64,000 nucleotides of DNA from Cyprinodon diabolis (GCA_030533445.1 CM060062.1:836456-900455); one strand, 5' to 3'. Shown: positions 18,645 to 29,790, counted from the stretch's first letter. Numbers and translations are program-made. Notes: a model not told the origin generated them from the sequence alone.

Positions 18645-18994
18645 GGTGGAGTTTAGAGTGTGACTGTTTGAGGTTGTGGACAGGTGTCTTTTATACTGAT
18701 AACGGGTTCAAACAGGTGCCATTAATGAAGGTAACGAGTGGAGGACAGAGGAGCCTCTTACAGAAGAAGTTACAGGTCTGTGAGAGCCAGAAATCTTGCT
18801 TGTTTGTAACTGACCAAATACTTATTTTCCACCATATTTAAATCAGACAATGTGATTTTCTGGATTTATTTTTCTCATTTTGTCTCTCATAGTTGAGGTA
18901 TATCTATGATAGAAATTACCGGCCTCTCTCATCTTTTTAAGTGGGAGAACTTCCACTATTGGTGGCTGACTAAATACTTTTTTGCTCCACTGTA

Positions 18995-19639
18995 TATAAT
19001 CTTTCATTAAGGGCTTAACGGATCATTCAGTTGCCTGATGTGAAACCAATCTCTGCTCTGAAGTTTCCCCACATGGTGTTAAAATCAGTTTTTACTGTTT
19101 CACAGGTTTGGCTCAATGTTTTCAAGTAGAATCAGAACATGGTCTTTAAACTGGCGCTGATGACAGACGGGTCCAAATGAGAGTCGGCTGCATCCTGACT
19201 GATTGACCACATCTGTCCACTGCTGGTTTTTAGCATCACTCAGGTTGGAAGGCCTTTTTTTAATCAGTAGAAACGCGTTTAGAATCAGCCGTTCTCCTCT
19301 TGCATTTCTTCTTATTAGAGCTCAGCTTTATCAGACTTTTCCAGATGACCTATGACCTCTGCATCAGACCAGTTGGATTTGGTTTGAGGTTAGACTGGGA
19401 GCCATGGGCCTCCCTAATCTGGGTTCAGGGAATCGTTCAGCAGTCTTTGTCTCTGGTTCTCTGTAATTATTCCAGATCCTCCTCGCTGACATGGAGACGC
19501 GCAGAAATTCACTGTCAGATGCCGTAAATGTGGAATCGTGCCGCTAAATGTTGCACATCAGTTTAAAGAAAGCAAATGTGGTTTTTCCATCCGCCGGTCC
19601 AGACTGATCTGTCCACTGTTTGGCTCTCTGTGTGTCCAG
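18995..19639 (+). other. adnp: distal part of adnp intron 1
   Basis: No repeat or exon is recognised. It ends with the acceptor TGTGTCCAG at 19639, and the following coding exon carries nine untranslated bases before the ATG. Confidence 0.6.
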
Positions 19640-19648
19640 GTGGGCAGA

Positions 19649-22600
19649 ATGTTCCAGCTCCCTGTCAACAACCTGACCAGTCTACGGAAAGCCAGGAAAA
19701 ATGTCAAGAAGGTCCTGGGAGATATCGGCCTGGAGTTCTGCAAAGATCACCTACAGGTGGGCGCCCAGCACGCTGCCCCCCCCCATCAGGACTCTGTTCT
19801 CCTTATGCTTCACCAGCCCAGTGAAAAAGATGCTCTCTGCATTCAATGATTCTTCAGCCAAACTAAACCGGAAGGATTTTATTTTATTGAAGCCAGAATG
19901 TGACTCTAAACCAGACAGCAGGTCAACTCAGCTGTCCTGCCCCTTTACTCCGACGCCACTAAATAAACCCCCAGCCTGGGTTAGGAGATGCATCACATCC
20001 ATGTGTCATTCAAGCCCAGCTGCCCTGGAAAGTCCTGGAAAGTCCTGATCTGTTGACAGATCAGCTGCTTCAGTGGGAACGATGATGGTCCCACTGATCC
20101 TATCGGATCAGAACCGATACAATCCCTCCCAATGGGGAAACATGGAGGCGGCAGCATCATGCTGTGGGAATGCAGAGTTCATCCTCCAGATAAATGTCCA
20201 GAGCTGTGACAGACCGATTCAGTTCAGAGAGAGATTATGCTGCAGGACCTAAAACCACCGTCTGCAGCCGGACCTGGGATCAGTCCTAGTTCTGGTTCTG
20301 GTTCTGAACGGGGAGCAGCTGTGAACTCTGTAAATGTCAGAGTCCTGCACTGCAAAAAATCTAAATAAGTAATTATTTACTTCAAGGAGAGGAACTTTTC
20401 CAATGAAACAAGACAATTTACATTTAAAATAAAAACATAATTGTCTTATTTCTTATATCATCTAGTTATCTGATTTTAAATGTAAATATATTTAATCTGT
20501 TGGCAAATCATCCTATTAATCATATTAAGGGTTGATACTCAGACGTTTCTTCCTGGTTTTTGCAGCGTGTCGGATCTGATCCTTCAGCACTCGGTCCGGT
20601 TCTCCTGACAGAGTCAGCGGTCAGGTGCTGAACCATCGCTCAGCACCTGACCGCTGCGGTCAGGTGCTGAGCGATGGTTCAGATTGCATCTGCTAAACGC
20701 TGCTTCCATCGAATCCGTTCTGATTCCTCTACTGTTAACGGCTGGTTATCGTCCAGCAGCAGTGCTTCACAGTTAGCTTATCGCAGGTATGATGCAGATA
20801 TTTTTGATTTATGCCCAATATTGAAGCGGGTCTGAGCTGCATTATTCCACGTCACAACGCCAGAGGGCCAATCAGCAACTAGCTAGGATTAATGGTGTCC
20901 GTGTGTCGGTTTGATGAACTTGTTCGCCGTCTACAACCCCTCATCCAACGCCAGATGACACACAGTTCACCGTGAGTGTTCCCCAAAGACCAGTCGTGTC
21001 GCTGCGTGTTTTGGCTTCGGGTTCAAACCAACAGACCGTCGCTCAGAGCTACAAACTAGCGTCCTGCAGCCAGAGCTTCTGCCATTAGGAACTAAACAGG
21101 AAATACGCATAGAGCAGAGCGGATGGAGAACTGACCAATCAGAGGCCTCCTTTCTCCTCCCTGCAACGCTATCTGCAGCACTGTGTGTGATAACCTACCA
21201 TTTTGGGAGTGTGGGGGCATGTCTGCGTTAACACACAGCAGACGACCTGGTCTCTGAGCATAAACCAGGCTTTAGATCAGACCCGCTCAGACAATCAGCC
21301 GCTCCATCGCCTCTTAAGGCTGATTTAGACTCAGAAACCAGGTTGTCTTCGTGTGTCACAGTCAATGCCCCGCCCAGGAGGCCTCTGATTGGTCAAATTG
21401 GTCCTGTTTGGTTCCTTACCGGCTTGTTCTGTTTGTCTGGCCGCCATTGTGTGAAACGACTGAAGATGGAGCAGCTAGCAGAGCGAGGTGCGTAAGAACG
21501 CTGGGACCCTTCTTCCACCTGGATCCCCGCTCTTTTTGGCCCTCATGTCCCTCCGTTGTCGCACAAACTTGCCTCCACTTCCTCACCGCCTCGGTCGTAT
21601 CTAGACCCACAGCTAGTTCCTGATTGGCCCTCTGGCGTTGTGGCGTGGAATAACAGTGCAGACCGCGCTTCAATATTGGGCATGAATCAAACATTCCTGC
21701 GTCACGCAGCTGGGGGGGGATAACCAGGCCCTAAGAGGAGCATCATATCCGATCTGATTGACTGCTTAATGATTCAGTGTGTAATGGTACCCATCTGTCT
21801 CTCCTCTCATCAGGACTATAAGGACTTCAACCCTCCTGAGGTCTACATCAAGCACACCACCTGGGAGGATGTGTGCATGTGGGAGCCGTCCCACACCAAG
21901 GGCCAGGTAGGCATGGAGGCATGGAGACATGAAGGCTTCTGCAGGTTCTGACCCACTAATGCTGTTTTCTTCTGTCTCCAGGACTACCGATCCAAACCTT
22001 TCTGCTGCTCTGGCTGCTTGTTCTCCTCCAAATATTTCTCTGCATATAAGAGCCACTTCCGTAACGTCCACAGCGAGGACTTTGAGAACAACATCCTGCT
22101 CAACTGCCCCTACTGCACCTTCAACGGCAACAAAAAGACTCTGGAAATGCACATCAAACTCTTCCACATGCCCAGCAACAGCGTGCGGCAGGGGAGCGGC
22201 GTGGCGGCGGCAGCCCCTGGGATCACCACAAAGGACGGGCTGCTGAAGAGGACGGGGGACAACGTTGAACAGGCGGTGTACTACTGCAAGAAGTGCACCT
22301 ACCGGGACCCTCTGTACAACGTGGTGCGGAAGCACATCTACAGGGAACACTTCCAGCAGGTGGCCCATCCGTACATCGTCAGGCCGGCGGAGAAAGCCAA
22401 CAGCCACAACGGCGCCGCGGCCGACGCCAGCGGCGCACACGCCGCCAGCAGCAGCCAGATCCACTGCAAGAAGTGCTTGTTTGTTCCCCGGACCTACGAG
22501 GCGCTGGTGCAGCACGTCATTGAGGACCACGAGCGTATCGGCTACCAGGTCACCGCCATGATCGGCCACACCAGCGTCATCGTCCCTAGACCCAAACCCA

Positions 22601-24864
22601 TCATCATGTTCCCCCCCAAAGCTCAGGGAGACAAAACCATCATCGGCATGGGCCCCAAAGGAGCCGTGATGGCCAACCCCAGGTCTCCTGCTTCTCAGCA
22701 GCTGAGCCGAGCCGCCGCCGCTGCCGCCGCTGCAGCCAAGGCCGGCTTTAACTCCCACCATTTCCTGAGCGGATTAAAGCCCGACCCGCTGGGTCTGAAG
22801 GCTGCGAGCGTCCAGCCCTTCTCTCTGGGTAACCATCAGGCCCGGCCCGCCTTGCCGGGAAACGCCCAGGTCTCTGTGCCGCAGCATTCGCACGCAGCCA
22901 AGCAGCTGGTCTCCACCAGCCTGCGCAGCCCGCTGGGGGCCGGAGGCTCGTCCTCGCTCAGATCCAACCCTCTGGGTTCCCGGGTCCAGGCGGCCGCCAC
23001 TACCGTAGCCTCTGTGACGGCCAAGAAAGGCGGCTCCTCTGTTCTCGGCACATCCTATACCCAGAAGTGGAAGATCTGCACCATCTGCAACGAGCTGTTC
23101 CCCGAGAACGTCTACAGCTCTCACTTTGAGAAGGAGCACAAGGCGGAGAAGGTTCCCGCAGTGGCCAACTACATCATGAAGATCCACAACTTCACCAGCA
23201 AGTGTCTGTACTGCAACCGCTACCTTCCCAGCGACACGCTCCTCAACCACATGTTGATCCACGGCCTCTCCTGCCCCCACTGCAGGGCCACCTTCAACGA
23301 CGTGGAGAAGATGGTCGCCCACATGCGGCTCTCGCACCCGGAAGAAAAGGTGGGCCCACGCACGGACTCCCCCCTGACCTTCGACCTCACCCTGCAACAG
23401 GGAAACCCCAAAAACGTGCAGCTGATTGTCACTACGTACAACATGAGGGACGCGCCGGAAGAGTCGGTGGCGTTCCACGCCCAGAACAGCTCCTCGTCCG
23501 TCGCTGCTACGCTTTCTGCCTCTCTGTTGGCGGGAAAAAGGCAGACGCCTCAGCCGCCGCCCAGAGCGCCATCAGGGTTCGCCGACGGCCCCCCCATCAA
23601 GAGCTCCCCTCCAGCCTCGGTGCCCTACAAGAGGGACGTGGGGAAGACGCTGTGTCCTCTCTGCTTCTCCATCCTCAAGGGCCCCATCTCGGATTCGCTG
23701 GCCCACCATCTGAGGGAGCGGCACCAGGTGATCCAGACTGTCCACCCCGTGGAGAAGAAGCTGACCTATAAGTGCATTCACTGCCTGGGGGTGTACACCA
23801 GCAACATGACGGCCTCCACCATCACGCTCCACCTGGTGCACTGCCGTGGCGTGGGCAAGTCTCAGAACGGCCAGGACACCCGCGCCTCCCATCCGCCCAG
23901 ACCCACCCCGGCTCAGAGCGCCGCCCTCAAACGACCCGCCTTCGACAGCGCAGACACCAGTGCGCCAAAGCGACGGAGGCCCGGGCCGCCCGGAGAACGG
24001 GCCCACCCTCGGGACATGAACGGCCCCTCGGATGCAGATGAAGGTCCAGATGAAGCCGTGGTTCTGGCTCTGGATCCTAAAGGTCAGGAAACCAAGCCCT
24101 ACGACTCCAGGAAGGCCTTCCTGACCCAGTATTTCAACCGGGTGCCGTACCCCAGCCAACGGGAGCTGGACAAGCTGGCATCCAGTCTGTGGCTGTGGAA
24201 GTCGGACGTCTCCGCCCACTTCCTGTCCACCAGCAGGAGGTGTGAGGAGGAGTGTGAGAGCCAGCGTCCCAGCGTCCTCCTGGGCTTCAGCATGGACCAG
24301 CTCAGCCAGCTCAGCCACCAGCTGGACCTGGAGCAGGTGGGGGCCTGCCAGGGAGGGGGCGGAGAGCGCCGCACCTCCAGGACACGCAAGGGCAGATCGG
24401 AGGAGGCGCTACGGAGACGCAGGGCGCTGCTGGGGGGGCTGCCGACGGACATGGAGGATCGCAGCGAGACGATCAGCAGCACCTCGGCTCTGAAGACGCC
24501 TGTGGAGGCCATCCCCATCGACTCTGAGAGCGACGAAGAGGAGCGGCAGAAGGACGATGAAGGGCCGCTGGAGGGGGCCCGTATCTATGGCAACCAGCAG
24601 CTTCCTGTCACAGCAGAGCGACAGGAGTCCAGGACAGATGTCAGGATGGTTTCAGATCTGGATGACATGTCTGATGATGATGATGATGATGATGACGATG
24701 ATGATGATGATGATGATGATGATGAAAGGGCGCATGTAGAGAATGGCTTCAGCGCCAATGAGAGCTCAGGGAGGGACCGTCTACCCATCATCATCCCCAA
24801 GTTCGTCCCTTCGTCAGCGAGGAGCCAGAGAGACGGAGCCCAGCTGGGCCAACAGCAGTCCTGA
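19649..24864 (+). CDS. adnp: activity-dependent neuroprotector homeobox protein (ADNP)
   Basis: ADNP is a nuclear zinc-finger/homeodomain protein. In mammals it works with CHD4 and HP1 (ChAHP complex) in heterochromatin silencing and neural development. The coding exons are 19649-19756 (36 residues, MFQLPVNNL start), 21814-21906 (31 residues) and 21982-24864 (960 residues). All phases are 0, giving about 1027 residues against 1102 in human. Nine C2H2-type fingers occur at roughly residues 74-97, 107-129, 167-191, 228-252, 430-452, 474-497, 496-519, 623-648 and 663-688. The homeodomain lies at about 774-836 ([23 protein letters not shown] as landmark split around positions 24131-24198). The NAP-equivalent peptide reads NAQVSVPQ at residues 361-368. 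A run of 17 aspartates (965-981) lies near the C-terminus, and the tail after the homeodomain is about 100 residues shorter than in human. Fish usually have two adnp paralogues, and I cannot say which this is. Identification is secure. Confidence 0.97.
20630..20680. repeat. perfect 25-bp palindrome in an adnp intron
   Basis: Positions 20630-20654 are the exact reverse complement of 20656-20680, with a single T between. A third copy of the core GCGGTCAGGTGCTGA lies just upstream (20618-20632) and can pair alternatively with 20641-20655. The order is therefore core, inverted core, core. Confidence 0.95.
20808..21276 (-). repeat. MITE family C, inverted copy in an adnp intron
   Basis: About 470 bp that are the diverged reverse complement of 21318-21694 and of 47818-48180. 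Landmarks on this strand are TGCCCAATATTGAAGC, GGCCAATCAG, GACCAATCAGAGGCCTCC and, at the end, GCATAAACCAGGCTTTA. No coding capacity is seen. Confidence 0.8.
21318..21694 (+). repeat. MITE family C, direct copy in an adnp intron
   Basis: About 375 bp, opposite in orientation to the copy at 20808-21276 and separated from it by about 40 bp. Landmarks are GAGGCCTCTGATTGGTC, CTAGTTCCTGATTGGCCC and CGCTTCAATATTGGGCAT. The pair forms a large potential hairpin in the adnp pre-mRNA. Confidence 0.8.
24673..24723 (+). repeat. adnp: GAT trinucleotide repeat coding for 17 aspartates in adnp
   Basis: Sixteen GAT codons and one GAC, in frame, encode an uninterrupted poly-Asp run at residues 965-981. The near-pure codon run is expected to be length-variable. 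Confidence 0.95.
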
Positions 24865-25339
24865 CCCTGTGGGCCCCTCCCACTGCAGACCAGCTCAACC
24901 AAAAGCCATCCAGTGATGCTAGAGACAGAACCCCCCAGGAGAACCCCTCTGGGTTATGGACCTGTGGCGGCGGTGGCGGCGTTGCCGCTGAGCTCATGTA
25001 AATCTGTACAGTCTTCTGAACAGGCAGCGTCTGGCGGAGCCCCCTGCTCCCCCCCTCTAGGTGTTGCTCTGTGGATCTCGGTTCTCATTGTTTGAAACCT
25101 CTTTGTTTTTTGTCCAATTTATAGAAATAATCAGAAGGTTTTCTGTCTAAACTGGATCAAACCGGTTTCTTTCTCTTGGTATAAAGGCTCCTCTCCTCCA
25201 TCTCTGCTGCTTCTGACTGAACTGCTCGTTTTCTCTCCAGACGGGGTTCTAACCCGGATGTTTGTGTTCACCGTGTTCTCTGGACTCTTTCTGTTTTTAT
25301 TCCATTCTATTTTTCACTCAAGCATTTATTAAAAATAAA
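24865..25339 (+). other. adnp: adnp 3' UTR and polyadenylation signal
   Basis: Non-coding sequence after the TGA at 24862-24864. A canonical AATAAA lies at 25334-25339 in an AT-rich context and is followed by a G/T-containing stretch (GTTCTGTCAATGTG). Confidence 0.8.
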
Positions 25340-25935
25340 GTTCTGTCAATGTGATTTTCACAGAGCCAGAATGTTGCCTCGTCTCCTTCATTTCCTGAAC
25401 ATGGTGGTTTATTTACAGGAAAGGTCCGCTCAGCAGGAATAATCAATAGATCATTATTTATACCTAAAACTAATACGTTTAAGGTGGTTTACTGAATGTA
25501 GCATTAATCAGTAAAAAAATTAAAATAGTTTTCATTGCGATCACAGAGTCTGGGAGCGGCCATGTTTGCCCAAATATAGTAGCCCCTCCCTCCTGCCATC
25601 TTCCAGCAGTGACGTCACGGTGCGGTAAGCCTAGCGCCATTCTCCCCGCTTTACAAGCTAAATCAATGGGAACTACTAGACACATCTGCAATCAACAACA
25701 ATTATTGAAGATTTCCAGAGGACTTCACCATTGAAATTCACCAGAGCTATAGTGAAACTGACAATGCCCACGTGCATGGCAGCTGGATGCTGGAATACAT
25801 CGGGTAAAAGGGAAAAAAAGAGTTATTCCACCTTTCTGATTCCTGATCCTCCACGGACGGGTTGGTCGTTGGATCGCCAACTTGAAGAGGGAGGATTTGC
25901 GATCGAACTTCTGGCCAGAGAAAAAACACGTAATA

Positions 25936-27526
25936 CAGGTGCTGGTCATAAAATTAGAATATCATGAAAAAGTAGATTGATTTCAGTAATTCCATTTAAA
26001 AAGTGAAACTTGTATATTATATTCATACATTACATACAAACTCATATATTTCAGATGTTTATTTTGTTTAATTTTGATGATTACAAATGACAACAAATGA
26101 AAATCTCAAATTCATCATATCAGAAAATTAGAATATTACTGAAGACCAATAAAAACAAAGGATTTATAGAAATGTTGGCCAACTGAAAAGTATGAACATG
26201 AAAAGTATGAGCATGTACAGCACTCAGTATTTAGTTGGGCCTCCTTTGGCCTGTATTACTGCAGCAATGCGGCGTGGCATGGAGTCGATCAGTCTGTGGC
26301 ACTGCTCAGGTGTTATGATAGCCCAGGTTGCTCTAATAGTGGCTTTTAGCTCTTCTGAATTGTTGGGTCTGGTGTATTGCATCTTCTTCTTCACAATACC
26401 CCATAGATTTTCTATGGGGTTAAGGTCAGGAGAGTTTGCTGGCCAATTAAGAACAGGGATACCATGGTCCTTCAACCAGGTACTGGTAGCTTTGGCACTG
26501 TGTGCAGGTGCCAAGTCCTGTTGGAAAATGAAATCTGCATCTCCAAAAAGTTGGTCAGCTGCAGGAAGCATGAAGTGCTCTAAAACTTCCTGGTATGTGG
26601 CTGCGTTGACCCTGGACCTCAGAAAACACAATGGACCAACACCAGCAGATGACATGGCACCCCAAACCATCACTGACTGTGGAAACTTTACACTGGACTT
26701 CAAGCAACGTGGATGAAGTGCCTCTCTTCTTTTCCTCCAGACTCTGGGACCTTGATTTCCAAAGGAAATGCAAAATTTACTTTCATCAGAGAACATGACT
26801 TTGGACCACTCACCAGCAGCCCAGGCAAGACGCTTCTGACGCTGTCTGTGGTTCAAGAGTGGCTTGACACAAGGAATGCGACAGCAGAAACCCATGTCTT
26901 TCATACGTCTGTGTGTGGTGGTTCTTGAAGCACTCACTCCAGCTGCAGTCCACTCTTTGTGAATCTCCCCCACATTTTTGAATGGGTTTTGTTTCACAAT
27001 CCTCTCCAGGGTGCGGTTATCTCTCTTGCTTGTACACTTTTTTCGACCACATCTTTTCCTTCCCTTCGCCTCTCTATTAATGTGCTTGGACACTGAGCTC
27101 TGTGAACAGCCAGCCTCTTTAGCGATGACCTTTTGTGTCTTGCCCTCCTTGTGCAAGGTGTCGATGGTCGTCTTTTGGACAACTGTCAAGTCAGCAGTCT
27201 TCCCCATGATTGTGTAGCCTATAGAACTAGACTGAAAGACCATTTAAAGGCTTTTGCAGGTGGTTTGAGTTAATTAGCTGATTAGAGTGTGGCACCAGGG
27301 GCCATCAATTTTGAACCTTTTCACAATATTCTAATTTTCTGATATGATGAATTTGAGATTTTCATTTGTTGTCATTTGTAATCATCAAAATTAAACAAAA
27401 TAAACATCTGAAATATATGAGTTTGTATGTAATGTATGAATATAATATACAAGTTTCACTTTTTAAATGGAATTACTGAAATCAATCTACTTTTTCATGA
27501 TATTCTAATTTTATGACCAGCACCTG
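25936..27526 (-). mobile_element. full-length Tc1-like transposon
   Basis: Starts CAGGTGCTGGTCATAAAATT after TA (25934-25935) and ends with the inverted counterpart (TGACCAGCACCTG) before TA (27527-27528); 1591 bp. The inverted terminal repeats extend about 200 bp and look almost identical. The internal transposase frame is uninterrupted. The matching unoccupied site is at about 54867-54882. Confidence 0.97.
26224..27207 (-). CDS. Tc1-like DD34E transposase, apparently intact
   Basis: Cut-and-paste transposase of 327 residues from the ATG at 27207 (MGKTADLT). The frame stays open 12 codons further upstream, but the MGKTADL start is the family's usual one. The N-terminal paired-like helix-turn-helix DNA-binding region covers about residues 5-110. 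The catalytic triad, numbered from the longer start, is D153 in FSDESKF, D243 in QQDLAPAH and E278 in [11 protein letters not shown], with exactly 34 residues between the last two. The C-terminus GGPTKY is canonical. No stop, frameshift or missing catalytic residue is seen. Whether it is still active or transcribed cannot be told from sequence. Confidence 0.95.
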   Translation of the reverse strand: MGKTADLTVVQKTTIDTLHKEGKTQKVIAKEAGCSQSSVSKHINREAKGRKRCGRKKCTSKRDNRTLERIVKQNPFKNVGEIHKEWTAAGVSASRTTTHRRMKDMGFCCRIPCVKPLLNHRQRQKRLAWAAGEWSKVMFSDESKFCISFGNQGPRVWRKRREALHPRCLKSSVKFPQSVMVWGAMSSAGVGPLCFLRSRVNAATYQEVLEHFMLPAADQLFGDADFIFQQDLAPAHSAKATSTWLKDHGIPVLNWPANSPDLNPIENLWGIVKKKMQYTRPNNSEELKATIRATWAIITPEQCHRLIDSMPRRIAAVIQAKGGPTKY

Positions 27527-27830
27527 TATGTAGCCAACATTTGGAAGAAGAATGTTTTCAAGATGACTTGGATAATAGCGCGTTGTGACAAACACCAGAT
27601 ACAGCACTGGGACTTGATCAACAGCCGATACCGCACCGTGACAATGTCACTAACCAGTAGGTGGCAGTAGTGTTCTTTGACAAACATGGATGCCTCCAGT
27701 AAAGCACATTCACATGGAAATGACTCTGAATTAAAAACACTGATCATTTATTGAACAGGATGGAATCATTTCAGATTAAAAGAACTTTCAGAAGTTTGGA
27801 TTCTGAATATCAGCGACTTTTCCTTTGAAA

Positions 27831-29750
27831 TATTTCCCAGACATCTAAAAAAAAAGAAAAGTTGAAGGTTTCCTCAGCAGCAGGTTGTAGGTAAAATAAA
27901 ACCGATGTTTGCGTCTCGGTGACGGATTCTCTCAGGCGTCATCCTGAAGAAACTGGAATCCTATTCATGAAAAATAAACATCCTCTGCTTCTGTGGGATG
28001 GAGAAGCTCAAATGGAGGGAGATGATCTCGCTCCAAAGCCTGCCTGGCTGAGTGTTGCTATGGAGGGGGAGTCTGAAGGAGAGAAGGGGAAGAGGGGAGG
28101 AAAGTGGGAGTCAGAGAACACAGGCGAGGCTCAGATGGGGGATGGGGGGGTGAGACAGCGCCCCCTGGATGTGAAGATGAAGGAGGGATGAGGAAGCTTC
28201 ATGTGGGGGGTTGGGACTAGAGAAAGATGGAGGATTAGTTCATTCAGGCTGCAGGGTCTCTGTCAGCCCTTCTCAGATCCAGACTTTGACTAGGCCCCTC
28301 CCGCACCTGAATGACCTTTGACCTTCCCTCCCTTGCAGGAGGCCCTGGTTTCTGGTTCAGTTTCTTGTTTATCTTCCTGCCTTTTCTCACCAAAGCCGTT
28401 TCTTCACAGATATTCCGTCTTTAACCTTAATTTTTTTTTCTTATTTTCATTCCAGCCACTGGCCTTCTGGGCATCTGACTCCAGCCTTTCACTGAATTAC
28501 AGGCTCTGACCAGCAGATGGCGCTTCTCTTTAGATCTTAATGTCCAAATCATGACAAAAAGAACATTTTAGTACAAAGATTGATGTTTAAAAAGGAATAG
28601 TAGGCGACCGGCTAAGGTCCCATCAAGGAAAGTGGGGAAATGTTGAATGGCTGCTACAGCATGTGATGTGCCTGACCAGGAGTCACTGTTAATAGATTGT
28701 CCCACCTGAGCTTTGGATCTCTACAGCTCCTACAGAGTCATTTTTATGCTAATGCTCATCTTACAGATTTAGGCTGACGACTGTGTAAGTTTATACTGGT
28801 TCCAGTTTTCAGATAATGGGATGAACGGCGATCCCTGACCTCTCTGTGACCCTCGGTCCTAATGATCCTCTTTTCCACCGTTGGGTTCCGAATGTTTCCA
28901 GAAAGCATCAGAATCAAGCGAACGAACAGAAACCCAAACATTTTAATCCTTTTCTTCCACAAACCGGTTAATTCCAAAACAGAAGAGACTGATTGATGAT
29001 CTGATTTATAAACATCTATGTTACCTGAAAACCATGAACTTCTTTAATAGATAACTCTACAGACACGTCTGGAAAAACACAGTTTCTATTATCGTCCTCA
29101 TCATGTCTCTGTAGGGACGATGAAGACACAAAGAGACATTATATACGTAGACGCCACAGCGGACGCTCTCGGTAGTGATGTCACTTAAAAGACCAAAACA
29201 AATTTTAAAATATAAATATATACGACACACATTAACTGATTAAAGAGAAAATGTAAACAATGTAACAATAGAGTAAATAATGATAAAAAAACACAGCCTT
29301 TAGTTAAACGCAACATAAATTTATTGTTCACTAGGATTTGACAAAATAGTCTTGACACTAAAAAATTACAATAAATAAAAAATTAACATATTAATTTAAA
29401 AAATCAAAATAAAAAACTTGTAAATCACAGTACAACAAATGTTCCTCAACAGATCATAATACTCATCATCAAAAAGCAATCCTTTCAAATGTTAAATAAT
29501 AATATGCTATTATTGTGATTATTGTGTTATATATTTATGTGATTAAAATCAGATCTAAGGAGCCTCCTGTTCATTCTGACAGCAGCTGTCTGACCTGTGG
29601 TCTGATCCAAGATGGCCGCCCTCTAGGCACGTCAGCCTCATCTCCGCACCGCGCAAGCGACAGAAAACGCGCATGCTCGCTGAAGGCGCGTAACAGACGC
29701 CCGGTGCTCAGACCAGAGCGGAACTACGGAAAGCATGAAGGATCAAACAT

Positions 29751-29756
<6 letters not shown>
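27831..29756. other. adnp-pard6b intergenic region
   Basis: No conserved exon is recognised. A purine-rich patch lies at about 28010-28200. The remainder is AT-rich unique-looking sequence. The short open frames lack any recognisable domain. Confidence 0.5.

Positions 29757-29790
<34 letters not shown>

Larger units (their letters stand above)
16377..18992 (-). mobile_element. Tc1-like transposon split by a hAT-like element
   Basis: Begins CAGTGGGGCAAAAAAGTATT after TA (16375-16376) and ends with the inverted counterpart (TTTTTTGCTCCACTG) before TA (18993-18994). The inverted ends run about 190 bp at high identity. Removing the nested element 17531-18551 leaves about 1.6 kb, the normal Tc1 length. 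The element lies in adnp intron 1 in opposite orientation to adnp. Confidence 0.95.
25418..27830. mobile_element. THAP-fragment repeat family D, copy 1, split by Tc1
   Basis: Parts 25418-25935 and 27529-27830 together match 54352-55169 at high identity. On the + strand a short frame from 25764 starts MPTCMAAGCWN, resembling the first Cys-x-Cys part of a THAP zinc finger, and continues to about 25925 with a proline-rich FLIPDPPR segment. No transposase follows. The ends are short inverted sequences resembling AAAGGAAAAGTC. This looks like a non-autonomous remnant of a THAP-bearing transposon (P-element-like by domain), but the class is inferred only from that fragment. Confidence 0.7.

Noticed and set aside
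21766..24518. Minus-strand frames of 140-331 codons opposite adnp
   Set aside because: Antisense shadows of GC-rich adnp coding sequence, with no recognisable domain.
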